Positions 21,683-33,162 of a stretch of 47,500 nt of DNA are shown in pieces. The notes beneath the pieces were generated by a model. It was given only the letters and a program-made list of their open reading frames with translations. It searched no databases and had not been told where the DNA came from. Made by a program: the position numbers and the translations under genes. The first letter of the stretch is position 1, and each line of letters begins with the position of its first letter. Origin of the DNA: Cristatella mucedo (taxonomy: Eukaryota; Bryozoa; Phylactolaemata; Cristatellidae); the NCBI GenBank assembly GCA_009760855.2, contig WPIO01000001.1, positions 11,290,001 through 11,337,500 on the forward strand, read 5' to 3'.

Positions 21683-21955
21683 TTAATAATAATAATAATA
21701 ATATTGCACTTGATAAAGCGCCCTCAGAGAACTTAATCTCTTTCTAGGCGCTTTACATTTGCTGCAAAGTGACATGCAATAGAATAGTAAGTAAAATCAT
21801 GCTTGAAAAACAAACAAAATAAATAACATGGTTAGGGGTTACATGCACAGGGTCAGCAAGCAAATGTGGTTAGTGGCAGCATGCACAGTGTCAGCACGCA
21901 TAAGCACATCAATGACGAATCACAGGGACCCACTAAATGCTGTCCTAACTTTCAC
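21683..21955 (-). mobile_element. LINE family A, very short 5'-truncated copy
   Basis: From the (AAT)n end (21683-21703), through an intact hairpin (about 21714-21756), to the 3' UTR and the last few ORF bases (ACTAAATGCTGTCCTA at about 21940-21955). Sequence is close to the young copies. Only about 270 bases were copied before reverse transcription stopped. Confidence 0.9.
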
Positions 21956-22584
21956 CGCGAGCTCTTATCCCGGGACGCAGCTTTCGGTTTAGTTTGTCAT
22001 TCGCTGGGACGAAACGTGTTTCGCTGCGTCCTCTTCGTGTCTCCTAACTTGCCGGTTCTCCTAATTACCTCAGTGTGGTCGTTCAGCTGTAACCCATCAC
22101 CGCATCGTGGATACAATGTAGCAGAAGTTATTTATATTGTGCTGGATAGAAGCTGATCGTCTGGATATCTAAGCACGTTTGCGGTTACGGTTTGCTTAGG
22201 CTGCTACGGGCCGCGAAATTCCATTAGAGATTGGTCGTTACTATAAAGTGTATCACAGCACAGCCTACTTTTACAATTGTGCGCTTGAGCGTCCGGAGAG
22301 TCCGAAGCCTTTTTTTGTCATAAATCTAGCTCCTGATGCTGTGCCTAGGTCTTTAGAAGTTCGGATAGCTTTTACTGCGTAGCGTCTCCGAGGTTTCTGT
22401 TGGCATTTCTCTCCATCTTTTCGTCCTCGCCTGCTGCTGCTGCTGCTGGAAGGATTTGCTACCAATTTTGGAGGGCCGACGCCCGACTCAGAATATGTAG
22501 GATCACTCGCCCTACATCTTAAAAGCTCTGACTTGTTGCAGCGGTGATGGATGGCAGCTAAAAAGCGTGTCTCCATATTTAAAT
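21956..22584. other. Intergenic, no recognisable gene
   Basis: Small frames only (22271-22576 minus, 101 codons, no domain). Short (CTG)5 tract near 22433-22448. Confidence 0.45.
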
Positions 22585-23620
22585 CAACGCAACCGCAAAG
22601 ACTAAATGGTTTTCATGTTGGAGACCTTCTAGAGCACTCTATAAGCCTGGGCGGCTTTCGGCATGCATTCTCTAGCCAACAGACTTCATCTCGCGAAAAA
22701 AAGAGAAAGTGAGAAGCATAGCTGAGGCAGGATTGCCCTCTAAACAGCGAGTAGTATGGAATTTGCTGCTCAGGATGGCTGGAAAGGATGAGCCGCAGTT
22801 GGCAGCATTAGAATGTATGTCGTTACGTAAGAATTTCTGAAGTGCGTACCGCAGTCTAGGGCCTACAGAGCTGGTGCAGCAGTTCAGCTAGGCTTGAAGG
22901 AGGCAGGCCATGGCAGGCCTTGTGGGTCACTAATAGAATTCTGATCTGTATGCGCTTATCAAACGAAAGCCATTGCAGCTCCTTCAATGAAGGAGACACT
23001 TAGCTAAACATCTGGGATTTATTGACTAGCCTTGCAGCCAAGTTCATCACAAGTTGCAGAGGCTTGATGGCCTTTTTGGTAGCTCGACCGAGACGATATC
23101 GTTTTAGTCTAGGCTAGACAGCACGAGTTTGGTAAATTTCAAGAAAGCCACTGTGATAGATGTCGCTAATCTTAGACAGGGATCAAGTGTGATGGATAGT
23201 TGTGGAAGCTGTCTTCTTTACGAAACTTTCTAAATTAAGATCTATCAAAAAGATAACTAAATTTTGAGCACCCGGTGACTGTCTCGCAACAGCATCACCT
23301 AATGGAAGAGCAAAGTATTGTAGTCCAGCCACATGCTTCTGGTGTTCTATGAGTAGGAGCTCGGTTTCATTGTCGTTCAGTTGACGGAAATTGGCTGGTA
23401 TCAAGGATTAAACGTGGGCAAACCAAGCATTCAGTTTATCAGTCGCTGCAGTAGATTCCGACGGTTTAAACGACAACTACAGCTAGCTGGACTTTGTCAG
23501 CATAGAAGGGACAACCGATCCCGTGGGCGCGAATTACTTTCCCAGAGGCTCGGCATAAATGAAGAACAGCAAAGAGCCGAGAACGGACCCGCAGTCAATG
23601 CATTCCTGACGTCACACTCA
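22585..23620 (-). mobile_element. LINE family B, old copy (reverse transcriptase C-terminal half)
   Basis: Colinear with 14230-15000 in its first part and with 15885-16560 in its second. Shared blocks include TCTGTATGCGCTTATCAAACG (about 22945), GGCTTGATGGCCTTTTTGGTAGC (about 23062), GACAGGGATCAAGTGTGATGG (about 23175) and TTTGTCAGCATAGAAGGGACA (about 23493, the reverse complement of the YADD box region). Many indels; no coding frame remains. Confidence 0.75.
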
Positions 23621-23728
23621 GGCGCTCTTATTGTTGAGTTTGTGCACTGCTTCGTTCAATCGTGCTGCTCTCGCTGCCCTCGCTGCCCTTCGTAGCTGGA
23701 TCTGCTTGAGCTTGAGTTACAGCTGTAC

Positions 23729-23756
23729 TACTGGCGCCTGAGACCAGGCGCCAGTA
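23729..23756. other. Perfect 12-bp inverted repeat (hairpin)
   Basis: Arms TACTGGCGCCTG and CAGGCGCCAGTA enclose a four-base AGAC loop. No adjacent gene explains it. Confidence 0.9.
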
Positions 23757-25841
23757 TTCTGGTCGAGAAGCCCTCTACACTTTGCCTATTTCGCAAATGG
23801 GGCTTTTCAATTCTTAAACTCAATGTCGCGGCCTGACTTGTTTATGCCTTTTGCATCAGGGTCTGTGCAAATGTCAAGTTTGACTCGGCTTTGACGTTCG
23901 ATTCTGGGTTAAGTGAACATTTGCCATAGGTATGTTGCATCCCTTTGTTGCCGACAATATAGGATTCTGCTGTTGCCAGTCAGATGCAGTATCTGTAGCT
24001 ACGACACACTGAATGCCGCATTGTCCCATACAGGCTTGCTTACTACTCATCTGATCATTGTGACGGACAATTTGTGCAACTCAGTAAAGAGTCAAGAGAA
24101 GGAACTCACCTGCTGATAAGTTGGATTAGTCTTGGATCGGTCAGAGGACGACTCCTACCTTGGTCAAGGTCGCCAGTGAAAGTGGGCCATCTTGTGAAAG
24201 CAATGCTTCTTTTGAACTGATGAATGAATACGGCAGACCAACTGAACTTCACTTATCAGTTTCTTCTCCGTATCGACCAGACGAGGTCAATCGACTGCCT
24301 AGCAGCCGTGCCTGTCCCGATCAAAGGTTGAGGTCAATTGCTACGTAAGAAAGTTCACTGAGCATCCTTCCATGTTCCGCTGTACTTTGAATGCTGGCGA
24401 ACCAAGCAGCGCATTAGCCACATTCGTGCCGTTTGCGTCGTATGAGTGACAGAAGCAACTAACAAAACTCGCGATTCGTGTTTAATGAGCTTGAAATTCA
24501 AGAGTAGATTGCTCAAATGCACTAAAACCATCCAGCAGCAGGTTTATCCTTCAATTCTGTCGATGCTTACCGACATCTTTGATTGTAGGAATCTCTCTCA
24601 TGCCTCAGAAAGAATTCCACGAATGGGAGAAAATATGTCAATCAGTCCATGCTCGTAGCGGGGCGGGCGCTTCTGGGCTTCAGTCCCTTTAAGCTTGGCG
24701 GAGATTTACTCGGTGTGATTGGTTGGCTAGGACAGGGTCAAGGTTCAGGGCTCCCTTGAGAAGGCTCAACCCGTACAACGAATTACTGGTAAGGTCCATG
24801 ATAAGTAAGCCCTATGCGCTTGCCTTGGTTCAACAACAAAACCTTTTGTTCCCAGGATCGATACTCTTTACGGGGATCTAAGAAGGTTCTACCGCCGGTT
24901 ACAGCGAGCTAAAGGGATTCGTGGCTTCAGCGGCCGCTTACAAGCAGTGTTCGTACTATCTGGATTCATTGGTTACTTGATTTTATGTAAGTGCTCGGGC
25001 TAGGAAAGAGGCCATAATAATATCTATGTGAGCGTGTTATGAGTAGCTGACGAAACATCCTTCACTCGACATGAAGTCAAAATGTTTTCCATCTAGATGA
25101 CCCGCAAGCCTGACCTTTCAGGGTCGGCCAACAGGGTAAAACTACCTTCCATGAGCGTTATAAGATCTAGAGTATATCAAGACTTAATTGAATGGGGGCA
25201 ATTTAATTTCAAACCCATAGGATCCGAAGGCTTGCACGTGAATAAGAGCGAAAAACCTCAGAAGCCTCTTGAGATGTGGCAGGAATAGGTCGGTAGGGCA
25301 TTGCGATTGATATGAGCTGTATGGCTCAGCATTGTTAGAAATTGAGCGTTGAAAGACAAAAACAAAGGTCAAGGCCAGCGACTGAGCACGACGCAGCAGC
25401 AGACGGAGGAAACATAACTCGGCCTTCACGAAAAACTAATTTCGTCGATCGATTGCTGTTACGATGCAGGTACGGTCAATGCAGCCAATGGAGCGATTCG
25501 AATTAGCCCGGTTAACATGCTCGCACATGTCAAATAATTAGATGAAATTCATATAATTAAGAGCGAGAGCCCAGCTTCATCTGCCAAATCCGACGGATTT
25601 GGTATCTACAGACTCTGTTGAATTCCCAAGTAGTTGATTAGGAATGCATACTCGTTATTTATGATTGCACGACTGCATACCACGAATTCAGCTTCGTTAG
25701 ATTCATCGGCGATTTGGCTAGCTTTCAAGTCTAACGGAATATAAGACACGAAAGTGTCAGTTGAGCAGTGCTTATCGACCAAGCAGCTAACGTAAAAACC
25801 ACCGGAACCTCGGCTTCACCACGACGGTTTCGACCAGGGGG
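23757..25841. other. Intergenic, no recognisable gene
   Basis: About 2 kb with only short frames (60-80 codons) on both strands. None is recognised and no repeat family could be identified by eye. Confidence 0.45.
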
Positions 25842-26116
25842 ACTAATAATAATAATAATAGTAATAATACATTTGATAAAGCGCCCTCAGAGAACAAAGT
25901 TTATTTCTAGGCGCTTTACGAATTCTGCAAAGGAAGCACGATCGGATGGTTAGTGGTACCCTGCTCATAAACAGCAAAAATAACATGGTTAGGGGTGACA
26001 TGCACTGGGTCAGCATGCAAGTGTTGTTATTGGCAACATGCAACAGTTTCAGCACGCATAAGCACATACAGGACGAATCGCAGGGACTCACCAAATGCAG
26101 TCATAAGTAGATGAGT
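25842..26116 (-). mobile_element. LINE family A, short 5'-truncated copy
   Basis: (AAT)n at 25845-25870, hairpin at about 25878-25920, then the 3' UTR with the GGGTCAGCATGCAA and GCACGCATAAGCACAT blocks, ending near 26116 after the final ORF codons. It is moderately diverged and resembles the 6085-7800 and 32602-33058 copies (it has the extra AAGCACGATCGGATGGTTAG segment) more than the young copies. Confidence 0.88.
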
Positions 26117-26324
26117 TTCAACGCAATTCTACCCCTCGAGCTCCGAGCACCTATAGTGGTCCGGCAAGTGTTCTACCTTCGACCGACCCACTGCACACTT
26201 ACTGGTGCCTAACTGACAGTAAGGACGTACATACGCCATCCGTCAGTTTGATGGACAGAAAAGTAGCAGATGGAAAACGAGCAGGGTAGATGCAGGTGAT
26301 GTCAGACTATCCGACAGCTGTCTG

Positions 26325-26522
26325 TCCATCAGAGCGCTCAGCTCGGTAAAATCCTAGCTGCTTAAACAGCCTCTTTTTGTATAGCGACGTGATAGCCTTT
26401 ACGGCTATCACCATCGCTTGCAGTGGCGATAAAGGATCGCCCGCCGCAGGAATCGAACCCACGACCTCGGGACGAGGTCGTGAAAGCAACCGCTTTACCT
26501 ACTGTGCCATCAAGGCTCATCA
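26325..26522 (-). mobile_element. tRNA-derived SINE, copy 2
   Basis: Read on the minus strand: an A-box-like TGGCACAGTAGGTAAAGCGG (about 26511-26492), a B-box-like GTGGGTTCGATTCC (about 26464-26451), a body with GTGATAGCCGTAAAGGCTAT, and the end motif ACAAAAAGAGGCTGTTTAAG (about 26380-26361). It matches the plus-strand SINE at 620-806 through head and body. This copy keeps both Pol III promoter boxes. Confidence 0.75.
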
Positions 26523-26526
26523 ACTC

Positions 26527-26648
26527 GGTACCCACACTCATACCCACGTCTACACCCACCCATAGCCGTATACACGTGGGTATTGGGTGACCGTGGGTGG
26601 CGTCTGAGACCGTATGGGTGGGCGTGGGAATGGGTACGGGTACCCAGC
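26527..26648. repeat. Imperfect inverted repeat of CCCAC/GTGGG units
   Basis: GGTACCCACACTCATACCCACG with ACACCCACCCATA (26527-26565) is the imperfect reverse complement of ATGGGTGGGCGTGGGAATGG with GTACGGGTACC (26612-26645). GTGGGTATTGGGTGACCGTG lies between them. The structure begins just outside the 5' end of the SINE at 26325-26522. Confidence 0.7.
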
Positions 26649-28361
26649 TGAGGGCTCAGATGTCTATCGGTCGGTGACCGACGACCGTCTCCTCCGTCCT
26701 GCGAGCTCCATACACAGAGGAGTCACGGGTCGTGCTCAACTTGCCCCAGCGTCTACGGCCGCCCTCATCCCGAAGGAATACTGACCGAAAATCGGAGCTA
26801 AACGCGTCCTGCGGAGCCTGGACTCTTCCAGTACGCCTGAATAAAAGCAGCCGCCTTATTTAGGCGTTCCGTCGCCATTTGGTTCAATGAGGGGAAACTT
26901 ACGATCGGGTTTCATGTCGTCGCATCAGCCCGACTTTAACCAGAAGTAAAATTATTACACTGCAGTCCCGTTCGAGAACTGACGGCCTGTGGGTTTCGGC
27001 GACGTGGATCGTCGTAACGTCTACAAAACTAGTGTCAGTCTAAGGCAGACGAAAGGCGCAGACGCGCCTTTAAGCGTTGGCAGGCGTAACAGGGCACCTG
27101 ACTGAAGAGCTCTGACAGTGTCGCAAAGGACGCGAGTTCGTTAGCGAGGGAACTAGCGGTAGGCTCGAACGCGTCCACTATAAAGCCGGCGGAGACAACT
27201 CAATAACGAGGGTGCCGTTTGACCAAATTAGCAAGGGTAGCTAGCTCCCGCGGCCTTGACCGTCGCTGTATTGCTGACCAATTGTCTCGCTTTCAATGCA
27301 CGCTACCGCTACAGCTGAGTGAAAGCCTCCGAACGAGTGTGCAGTAGTTGAAGTCATATTTGCGTATGTATGTATTGCACGTGTTTCCTTTTTCTTCATC
27401 ATAGCTATCATTCGTGGTTGTATCGGTGGCTCGACGCTGTCCCCCCCCCCTCCGGCGTTCTCTTTACCGCGTGCGCTCGCGCAAGGCGTAGAAGGTAGAA
27501 GGAAGCAGCTTCTTCTTCTCAGGACACCGCGAGCAGTGTCTGAGGTCCGAAGGCCAGCAAAAATTGTGCACTAGCGTGGCGCTTACATGGCGCTGCCCTA
27601 AGCTCGGCTGCACGAAGTGCCTGCTGCTGGCGGAGGGCTAGCGACGACCGAGAGAGATGCCGGCGTTCTGCTGCAATGTGCTGCGTACGACTGGGTGCCC
27701 GCGAGCTTGCCGCCTGCTGCGGAAAAATCTTTGATGCTGACTCGATCGCATCTGCGGCCCTCTCGGAAATGTGTCTCGATACGTAAATCTAGTTTTTTTT
27801 CGTGTGAGCAGTATTAGCTGCGTGCCTGCCCTCGCTCCGTCCTGGTAAGCCAGCGGTACCGTCGTGGCAATTGCTTTACTGCAGGTTTTATTGACGCATT
27901 TAGAGAAAGGCGGCTATTTCGTGCTGCTCTTTACAGTAGGAATTGAGACAAAAATACCTCCGAAGTACTTACCAAAGCCGTCGGAATGAAATAATATCCA
28001 GTTACGTTGCTGTGATGGCCCTCTACCTCTTATGGGGCTTATACACTTGTGCAGGGAGATCTTTGGATCCGTGCAGAATGCCGAGGGCACTCAAGTATTC
28101 CGTTTGTCTTTAGTCGTATCGCTGCTTCGGAGATGTGCCATGGCTAGGCTGTGCATGCTAGCAGCTTCGGTCACAGTCCTGTAGGAGAATTGCTGTGTGA
28201 TAACTCAACAGTAGAACTCCTCAAGTAAAAGAATCAAGTGCAGTGGTGCTAGTAATTGTATATGATAACTGTAAGTCTTTTATGTACCCATTAAGAGAAC
28301 CAAATATTTATCCAAGCCCTATACAACTTTGGTGCAAGAGAAACAATAATGGAGAGTTAAT
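26649..28361. other. GC-rich intergenic DNA
   Basis: No gene recognised. A C-run of about ten lies near 27441-27451, and a 66-codon unrecognised frame at 27617-27817. CpG-rich over 26650-27850, so an unannotated promoter is possible. Confidence 0.4.
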
Positions 28362-29911
28362 GACAAGCAAGACCAAAAGAACTTGAGCAACTACCGCCTA
28401 GTCTCCCTTCTACCATGGAACGATTCGTGACAGATCAGCTGAACTCATATATGGAAACTTCAAACCTTGCTAGTGAGTTCCAGTCTGGCTTTAGAGGTAA
28501 TTACTCCACAGAGTCAGCATTGCTTCTGGTGTACAACGACCTACGTAGGAATGCAGACATGGGTAGAGTATCTGCTTGTTTTGCTCGATCTTTCGGCAGC
28601 TTTCGATGCTATCGATCACCAAGTTCTTCTAGAGCGCCTCTCATCTCACCTGGGCATCACTGGCACTGCTCTGTAATGGTTAGGTGCTTCTCAGTATTAG
28701 ACTCCGGAGTATTAATGTTAATGGACAACGATCATCCGATGAACTACGGAAACACGGGGTACCTCAGTGCTCCGTGCTTGGTCCCGTTCTTTTCACGGTT
28801 TATACTCTCCCTGTTGCCAATGTGATTGCCAAGCAGCTTTCACTTCTTTGTGGATGACACTCAGTTTTACCTTTGCTTTGATCCCTCGAGCACGTCGAAT
28901 TTTCTCAACTCCCTTGCTGTATGTATAGGTGACATTCACAAATGGATGGCAACAAATTTTCTTAAATTGAATAATGATAAAACTAACTTACTAGTTATGG
29001 GCAAACTAAGTGTGATTCAGAAATTGGAAAGGCTAATGCTCAAACTAGCTCAGCCAGCCTATCTCCTGTTGAATTTGCACGAAATCTAGGCATCATATTC
29101 CAAAGCGACCTTTCGTTAGACGACCACATCAGCTCCATAATCAAGTCTGCCTACTTTCAGCTACATAACGTTGCTAAAATTTGGGCTTGTTTAGACAGGG
29201 ATACCACATCTTAATTGGTCCATGCATTTGTGACATTCCATCTTGACTTCTGTAACTCACTGCTTGCTGGTCTACCGGCATGTACAGTCAGGCGCTTACA
29301 GCAAAACTCTGCAGCTAGGCTTGTCTGCCATGAGCTTAGCAGTTGCCACATCACACCACTTCTCACCAATCTGCACTGGCTACCAGTCAAGCAATGAATC
29401 GACTTCAAGATTTTATCGCTCACTTTTAGGTCACTTCGTTCTCAGGCTCCAGCCTACCTATCAGATCTACTGCCCCACCAGGCTAAGCACTGTACCTCCT
29501 GCTTTTCATAATCTAACAGTTTACCTATACCTCGTACAAACCTCGAATCCTTTGGAGGCCGTGATTTTAGTTCGTATGCCCAAAGCCTGGAACTCACTCC
29601 GGACTTGCATCACGACATCCCCTGACTTGACCACATTTAAAAAGAAATTTAAAATGTACCTATTTGTGACAGCATTTAGTGAGTGCACGTGATTCGTCCT
29701 TTATGTGCTTATGCATGCTGACACTGTTGCATGATGCCACTAACCACACTTGAATACTGACCTAGTGCATGTCACCCCTAACCATGCTATTCTTGTTTAT
29801 GAGCATGGCACCACTAATCATCCGATCGTGCTTCATTTGCAGCATTTGTAAAGCATCTAGAAAGAGGCTGTTCTCTGAGGGGACTTTATCGGTGTATTAT
29901 TATTATAATTA
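28362..29911 (+). mobile_element. LINE family A, copy spanning the reverse transcriptase
   Basis: This is the only plus-strand copy that contains motifs A, B and C in order. It starts near NLSNYRLVSLLP coding (about 28383), then has motif A (about 28590), motif B (about 28758) and motif C (about 28850), the C-terminal region, the 3' UTR (29693-29850) and a partly deleted hairpin (about 29850-29892), ending in an ATT-rich stretch. The frame is broken several times. Confidence 0.88.
28383..29692 (+). pseudogene. Reverse transcriptase (LINE A), frameshifted
   Basis: The protein can be followed across frames. FVTDQLNSYMETSNLASEFQ (from about 28421) lies in one frame. LLVLLDLSAAFDAIDHQVLL (motif A with its Asp present) is in a second. 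GVPQCSVLGPVLF at about 28757-28795 is motif B, with Cys where Gly is usual. HFFVDDTQFYLCFD at about 28841-28882 is motif C, with Val for Ala and both Asp kept. There is a stop at about 29212 before [19 protein letters not shown], and further frame changes after HWLPVKQ. All three catalytic aspartates are still encoded, but the ORF is dead. Confidence 0.85.
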
Positions 29912-30084
29912 CTAGTATCTTGTTTAAACAAGCTTGTAAAAGTGTACAAGTGTCATGCTGAGAAAGTATGCAAAAGCGCATTAGTAGACACCGGTTTGTA
30001 GGATCTGTGGTTATTAAAAAAAAGACATGTTCACTGGAAAGGATAGCTGACCGAAACGTGTGTTTTTAGCTGAGACTAAAGTGA

Positions 30085-30205
30085 TGCAAGGTCAGTGCAG
30101 GTAATGAAGAAGCTGGAAGCAAGTGCCAGACTTTCGGTGCATACGAACTTAAGGCCCGATCACCAAAAGGTTTACATTTATTGCGAGGAATGGCGACTGA
30201 AAGCC
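30085..30205 (-). mobile_element. LINE family A, small diverged fragment
   Basis: GCATACGAACTTAAGGCCCG, then ATCACCAAAAGGTTTACATT and a GCGAGGAATGG block, follow the minus-strand wording of the SYAPKAWN-to-PRTNLKSFGD region of other copies (compare 6420-6500). No tail is attached. Confidence 0.5.
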
Positions 30206-31664
30206 GGGGATGCTTACCCTCACCCCTGTGCTGCTGGGTTGGGGTAGAGACCTAGAAGGTCGGGAAGCCTGGTTTGATTCCGGTATTTTCTGAATTTAAC
30301 TGGTTGGCCAAAGATCGATTCTGCTTTCATTGAGGTGGATTCGTTTGTTTGTTTGACCTGATTGTCTTGCTTTTGTTAGATGCTTCTTTGCACCAAAGCC
30401 TGATTGTACTATGAGCTCGTAGGTCTCCGATTAGTAACTCATACATCGTGTGCCACCGAGCACATTTTAAGCAAGCAGTCACAGTGTGTGGACTGCTTGT
30501 TCTTGTAGCTTCACATTTTGGGATTGGCGGCTGCATGTGTGTAACCTAGGAAGAGATTTGCCTGGCCAGTATTTATATTCAGAGTCTGAGTGAGTGTTGT
30601 TGCCAAGTCATACTTGGCCATGTCTCTGCAAAACTGCAACTTTTATAGAATAGGATGTGGTGCAGTATTTTCAAATACCATTGATCAGGTTCTATCTTTG
30701 TTGCTTTGTCTAGCCGTCAATGGCTACGCAGCCCTATAGAATAATAATGCTTTGTGGCCGTGCTAAGGATACAGCGAGACAGGGCTTCTAAAACTGTGTT
30801 TATATATGCTAAGATTTGGCTTATCACAGCCCTCAACCAGATTTGGGATTTAATTTTTTTAGCATTGCTGCCATGCAGATGTAGTACAAGCTTTGATGAG
30901 CATTCTTTCTTTACCGAAGGGAGTCAGGAACACGAACTCGTAGGGCACCAGAATCACCCCAATGGGCTGCATGATGCTGTCACTGAGCGGTTGTACATAA
31001 AGTAACCTGGCGCAATAGTCCGAACAGGGTAGTATGCAAATTCGGAGAAGCCCTAATACTTCTTAGATGGAACACCGACATTTAGGGATTGTCGTAAGAC
31101 CCCCAATGCAGTCAGGCTGAGCTCACACCGATATCTTAAAATTTGCCACAATCTCACTCTTTAAATACCACCAGATGTATTTTTGTATTGCACGAGCTGT
31201 CAGAAATGACTGGCCGGGTGATAGGGTGTCCCACAGTGGCTTGCTGCTTGCTGTGGTAACCCGCTGCTCGACTAAACTAGTTCCTCTCAAGTCTAGTTGC
31301 TTGATCTTCTTTGATTGGCTGTCGTTTATTGCAGCTGCTCTTTGTTGTGGCTTTGTAATTGCTAGTCATCGCTAACATTTGTCTTCTAAACATTGATATC
31401 TGATATCCCATTCAAGATTACTAATGTCTTGCTTCTGGTACAGTGTTGAACTCCCATCTAATCTTGCTGCAATCCTAAGAATCTGCTTACCAAGCAACCA
31501 ACGGGATTCCTGAAATGAGAAAGGCCCATTGTTTTTCATGTCGATGATGGAACCTTGCTTCTAAGGTAAGGGAATTGGTCGAACAGCCTCGCAGGGATGG
31601 TAGACCATCCCTCCTTACGTGTGCCGTGAAATTACTAAGATGTTGAAGCAGAGCAACAGTTTAG
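30206..31664. other. Intergenic, no recognisable gene
   Basis: Only small frames (30754-31005 plus, 83 codons; 31175-31375 plus, 66 codons), with no domain recognised. No LINE or SINE tail seen. Confidence 0.45.
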
Positions 31665-31665
31665 A

Positions 31666-32347
31666 ATCCTTCTAACGATGCTGATAAGTGTGAGATCTCT
31701 TTGCTAGTTCTCATTGATCTTTCTGCAGTATTTAACACAATCGACCACCAGGTCCTTCTGAAGTACCTCTCGACACGTAGCAGTTGCCACATTACTCCAC
31801 TTCTCGCCGACCTGCACTGGCTACCAGTCAAGCAACGGATTGCTTCAAGATTCTGTCGCTCACTTTTAGGTCCCTTCATTCTATGGCTCCAGCCTATCTC
31901 TCCGATATACTCCCCCATCAAGCCAAGCATCGTACCACCCACTTTTCGGAATCCAACAGTCTACAAATACCTCGTACAAACCTTAAATCCTTTGGAGACC
32001 GTGCATTTAGTTCGTATGCTCCCAAAGCTTGGAACTGCCTCCCGACCTGCGTCAGAACATCCCCTGACCTGACCACATTTAAAAGGAACTTAAAAACACA
32101 CCTATTTAGGACAGCATTTAGTGGGTCCCTGTGATTCGTCATTGATGTGCTTATGCGTGCTGACACTGTGCATGCTGCCACTAACCACATTTGCATGCTG
32201 ACCCTGTGCATGTCACCCCTAACCATGTTATTCATTTTGTTTGTTTTTCAAGCATGATTTTACTTACCATCTAATTGCATTTCCCTTTGCAGCAAATGTA
32301 AAGCGCCTAGAAAGAGATTCAGTTCTCTGAGGGCGCTTTATCAAGTG

Positions 32348-32383
<36 letters not shown>
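31666..32383 (+). mobile_element. LINE family A, young copy with large internal deletion
   Basis: Begins with the motif A region (LLVLIDLSAVFNTIDHQVLL at about 31698-31757). At about 31770-31782 it jumps directly to the [17 protein letters not shown] segment, skipping motifs B and C and some 250 residues. From there to the hairpin (about 32301-32343) and (ATT)n (32350-32383) it is nearly identical to the copies at 19286 and 33896. Confidence 0.88.
31784..32134 (+). pseudogene. Reverse transcriptase C-terminal remnant (LINE A)
   Basis: A 116-codon open frame ending in TFKRNLKTHLFRTAFSGSL, the family's native C-terminus. A frameshift near 31840 (ATTGCTTCAAG versus ATTGACTTCAAG in other copies, one base lost) separates it from the motif A frame that starts at 31701. 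Non-functional. Confidence 0.85.
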
Positions 32384-32384
<1 letters not shown>

Positions 32385-32510
32385 GCTGCCACAGTGCTAA
32401 ACTGGGTGGTTCGGTCCTTCTCAACTGACCGATGCCAGAGTGTAGATATAAATTGCTTGTCACCATAGATATGCTCTCCCTCTTTCTATCTCTCGCGCCT
32501 TATATTCTAT

Positions 32511-32512
<2 letters not shown>

Positions 32513-32556
<44 letters not shown>

Positions 32557-32601
32557 CTTCTAGTCTCTCCTCTCTCTCTCTCTCCTTCTATTCTCTCCTC
32601 T
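32513..32601. repeat. (TC)n microsatellite, left tract
   Basis: Perfect TC from about 32513 to 32552, then imperfect CT-rich sequence up to the LINE end at 32602. Confidence 0.95.
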
Positions 32602-33058
32602 AATAATTATAAAAATATATTTGTATAGCGCCCTCAGACAACTCAATCTCTGTCTAGGTACTTTACATGTGCTGCTAAGGAAGCATGATCTGATGGTTAA
32701 TTGTAGTATGGTCCATGACGGCAAGCATAACATGGTGGCATGCGCAGGGTCAGCATGCAAAGATAGGTAGTGGCAGCATGCACGGTGTCAGCAGGCATAA
32801 GCACACAAAGGATGAATCACACGGAACCACTCAATCCTGTGATAGATCGAAGTGCTTTTAGCTTCTTTTTAAATGTCGTTAAGTCAGGGGATGTCATGAT
32901 GCCAGTCGGAAGTGAGTTTCAGGCTTTGGGGGCATACGAACTAAAGGCACAGTCTCTAGAGGATTTGAGGTTCGTATGAGGTGTAGGTACACGGTTAGAT
33001 TCAGAAAAGCAGGTGGTACGATGCTTAGCCTGGTGGGGGGGGGTAGATTTGAAAGGTA
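32602..33058 (-). mobile_element. LINE family A copy flanked by CT microsatellites
   Basis: On the minus strand it starts in the C-terminal ORF region (about 33058), passes through SYAPKA (near 32935) and the 3' UTR to the hairpin (about 32672-32630) and an AT-rich end. A G-run of ten lies at about 33037-33046. Both ends abut CT tracts. It is an older copy; the ORF is not open. Confidence 0.85.
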
Positions 33059-33065
33059 GGCTGTA

Positions 33066-33093
33066 GCTCTCCTCTCTCTGTCTCTCTGTCTCT

Positions 33094-33159
<66 letters not shown>
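33066..33159. repeat. (CT)n microsatellite, right tract
   Basis: A CT-rich tract, perfect from about 33098 to 33159. The minus-strand frame across it is an Arg/Glu repeat and is not a gene. Confidence 0.95.

Positions 33160-33162
<3 letters not shown>

Noticed and set aside
26440-26520. tRNA gene suggested by A- and B-box matches
   Set aside because: The element continues into a shared body found again at 620-806 and the cloverleaf is not intact, so it is a SINE.
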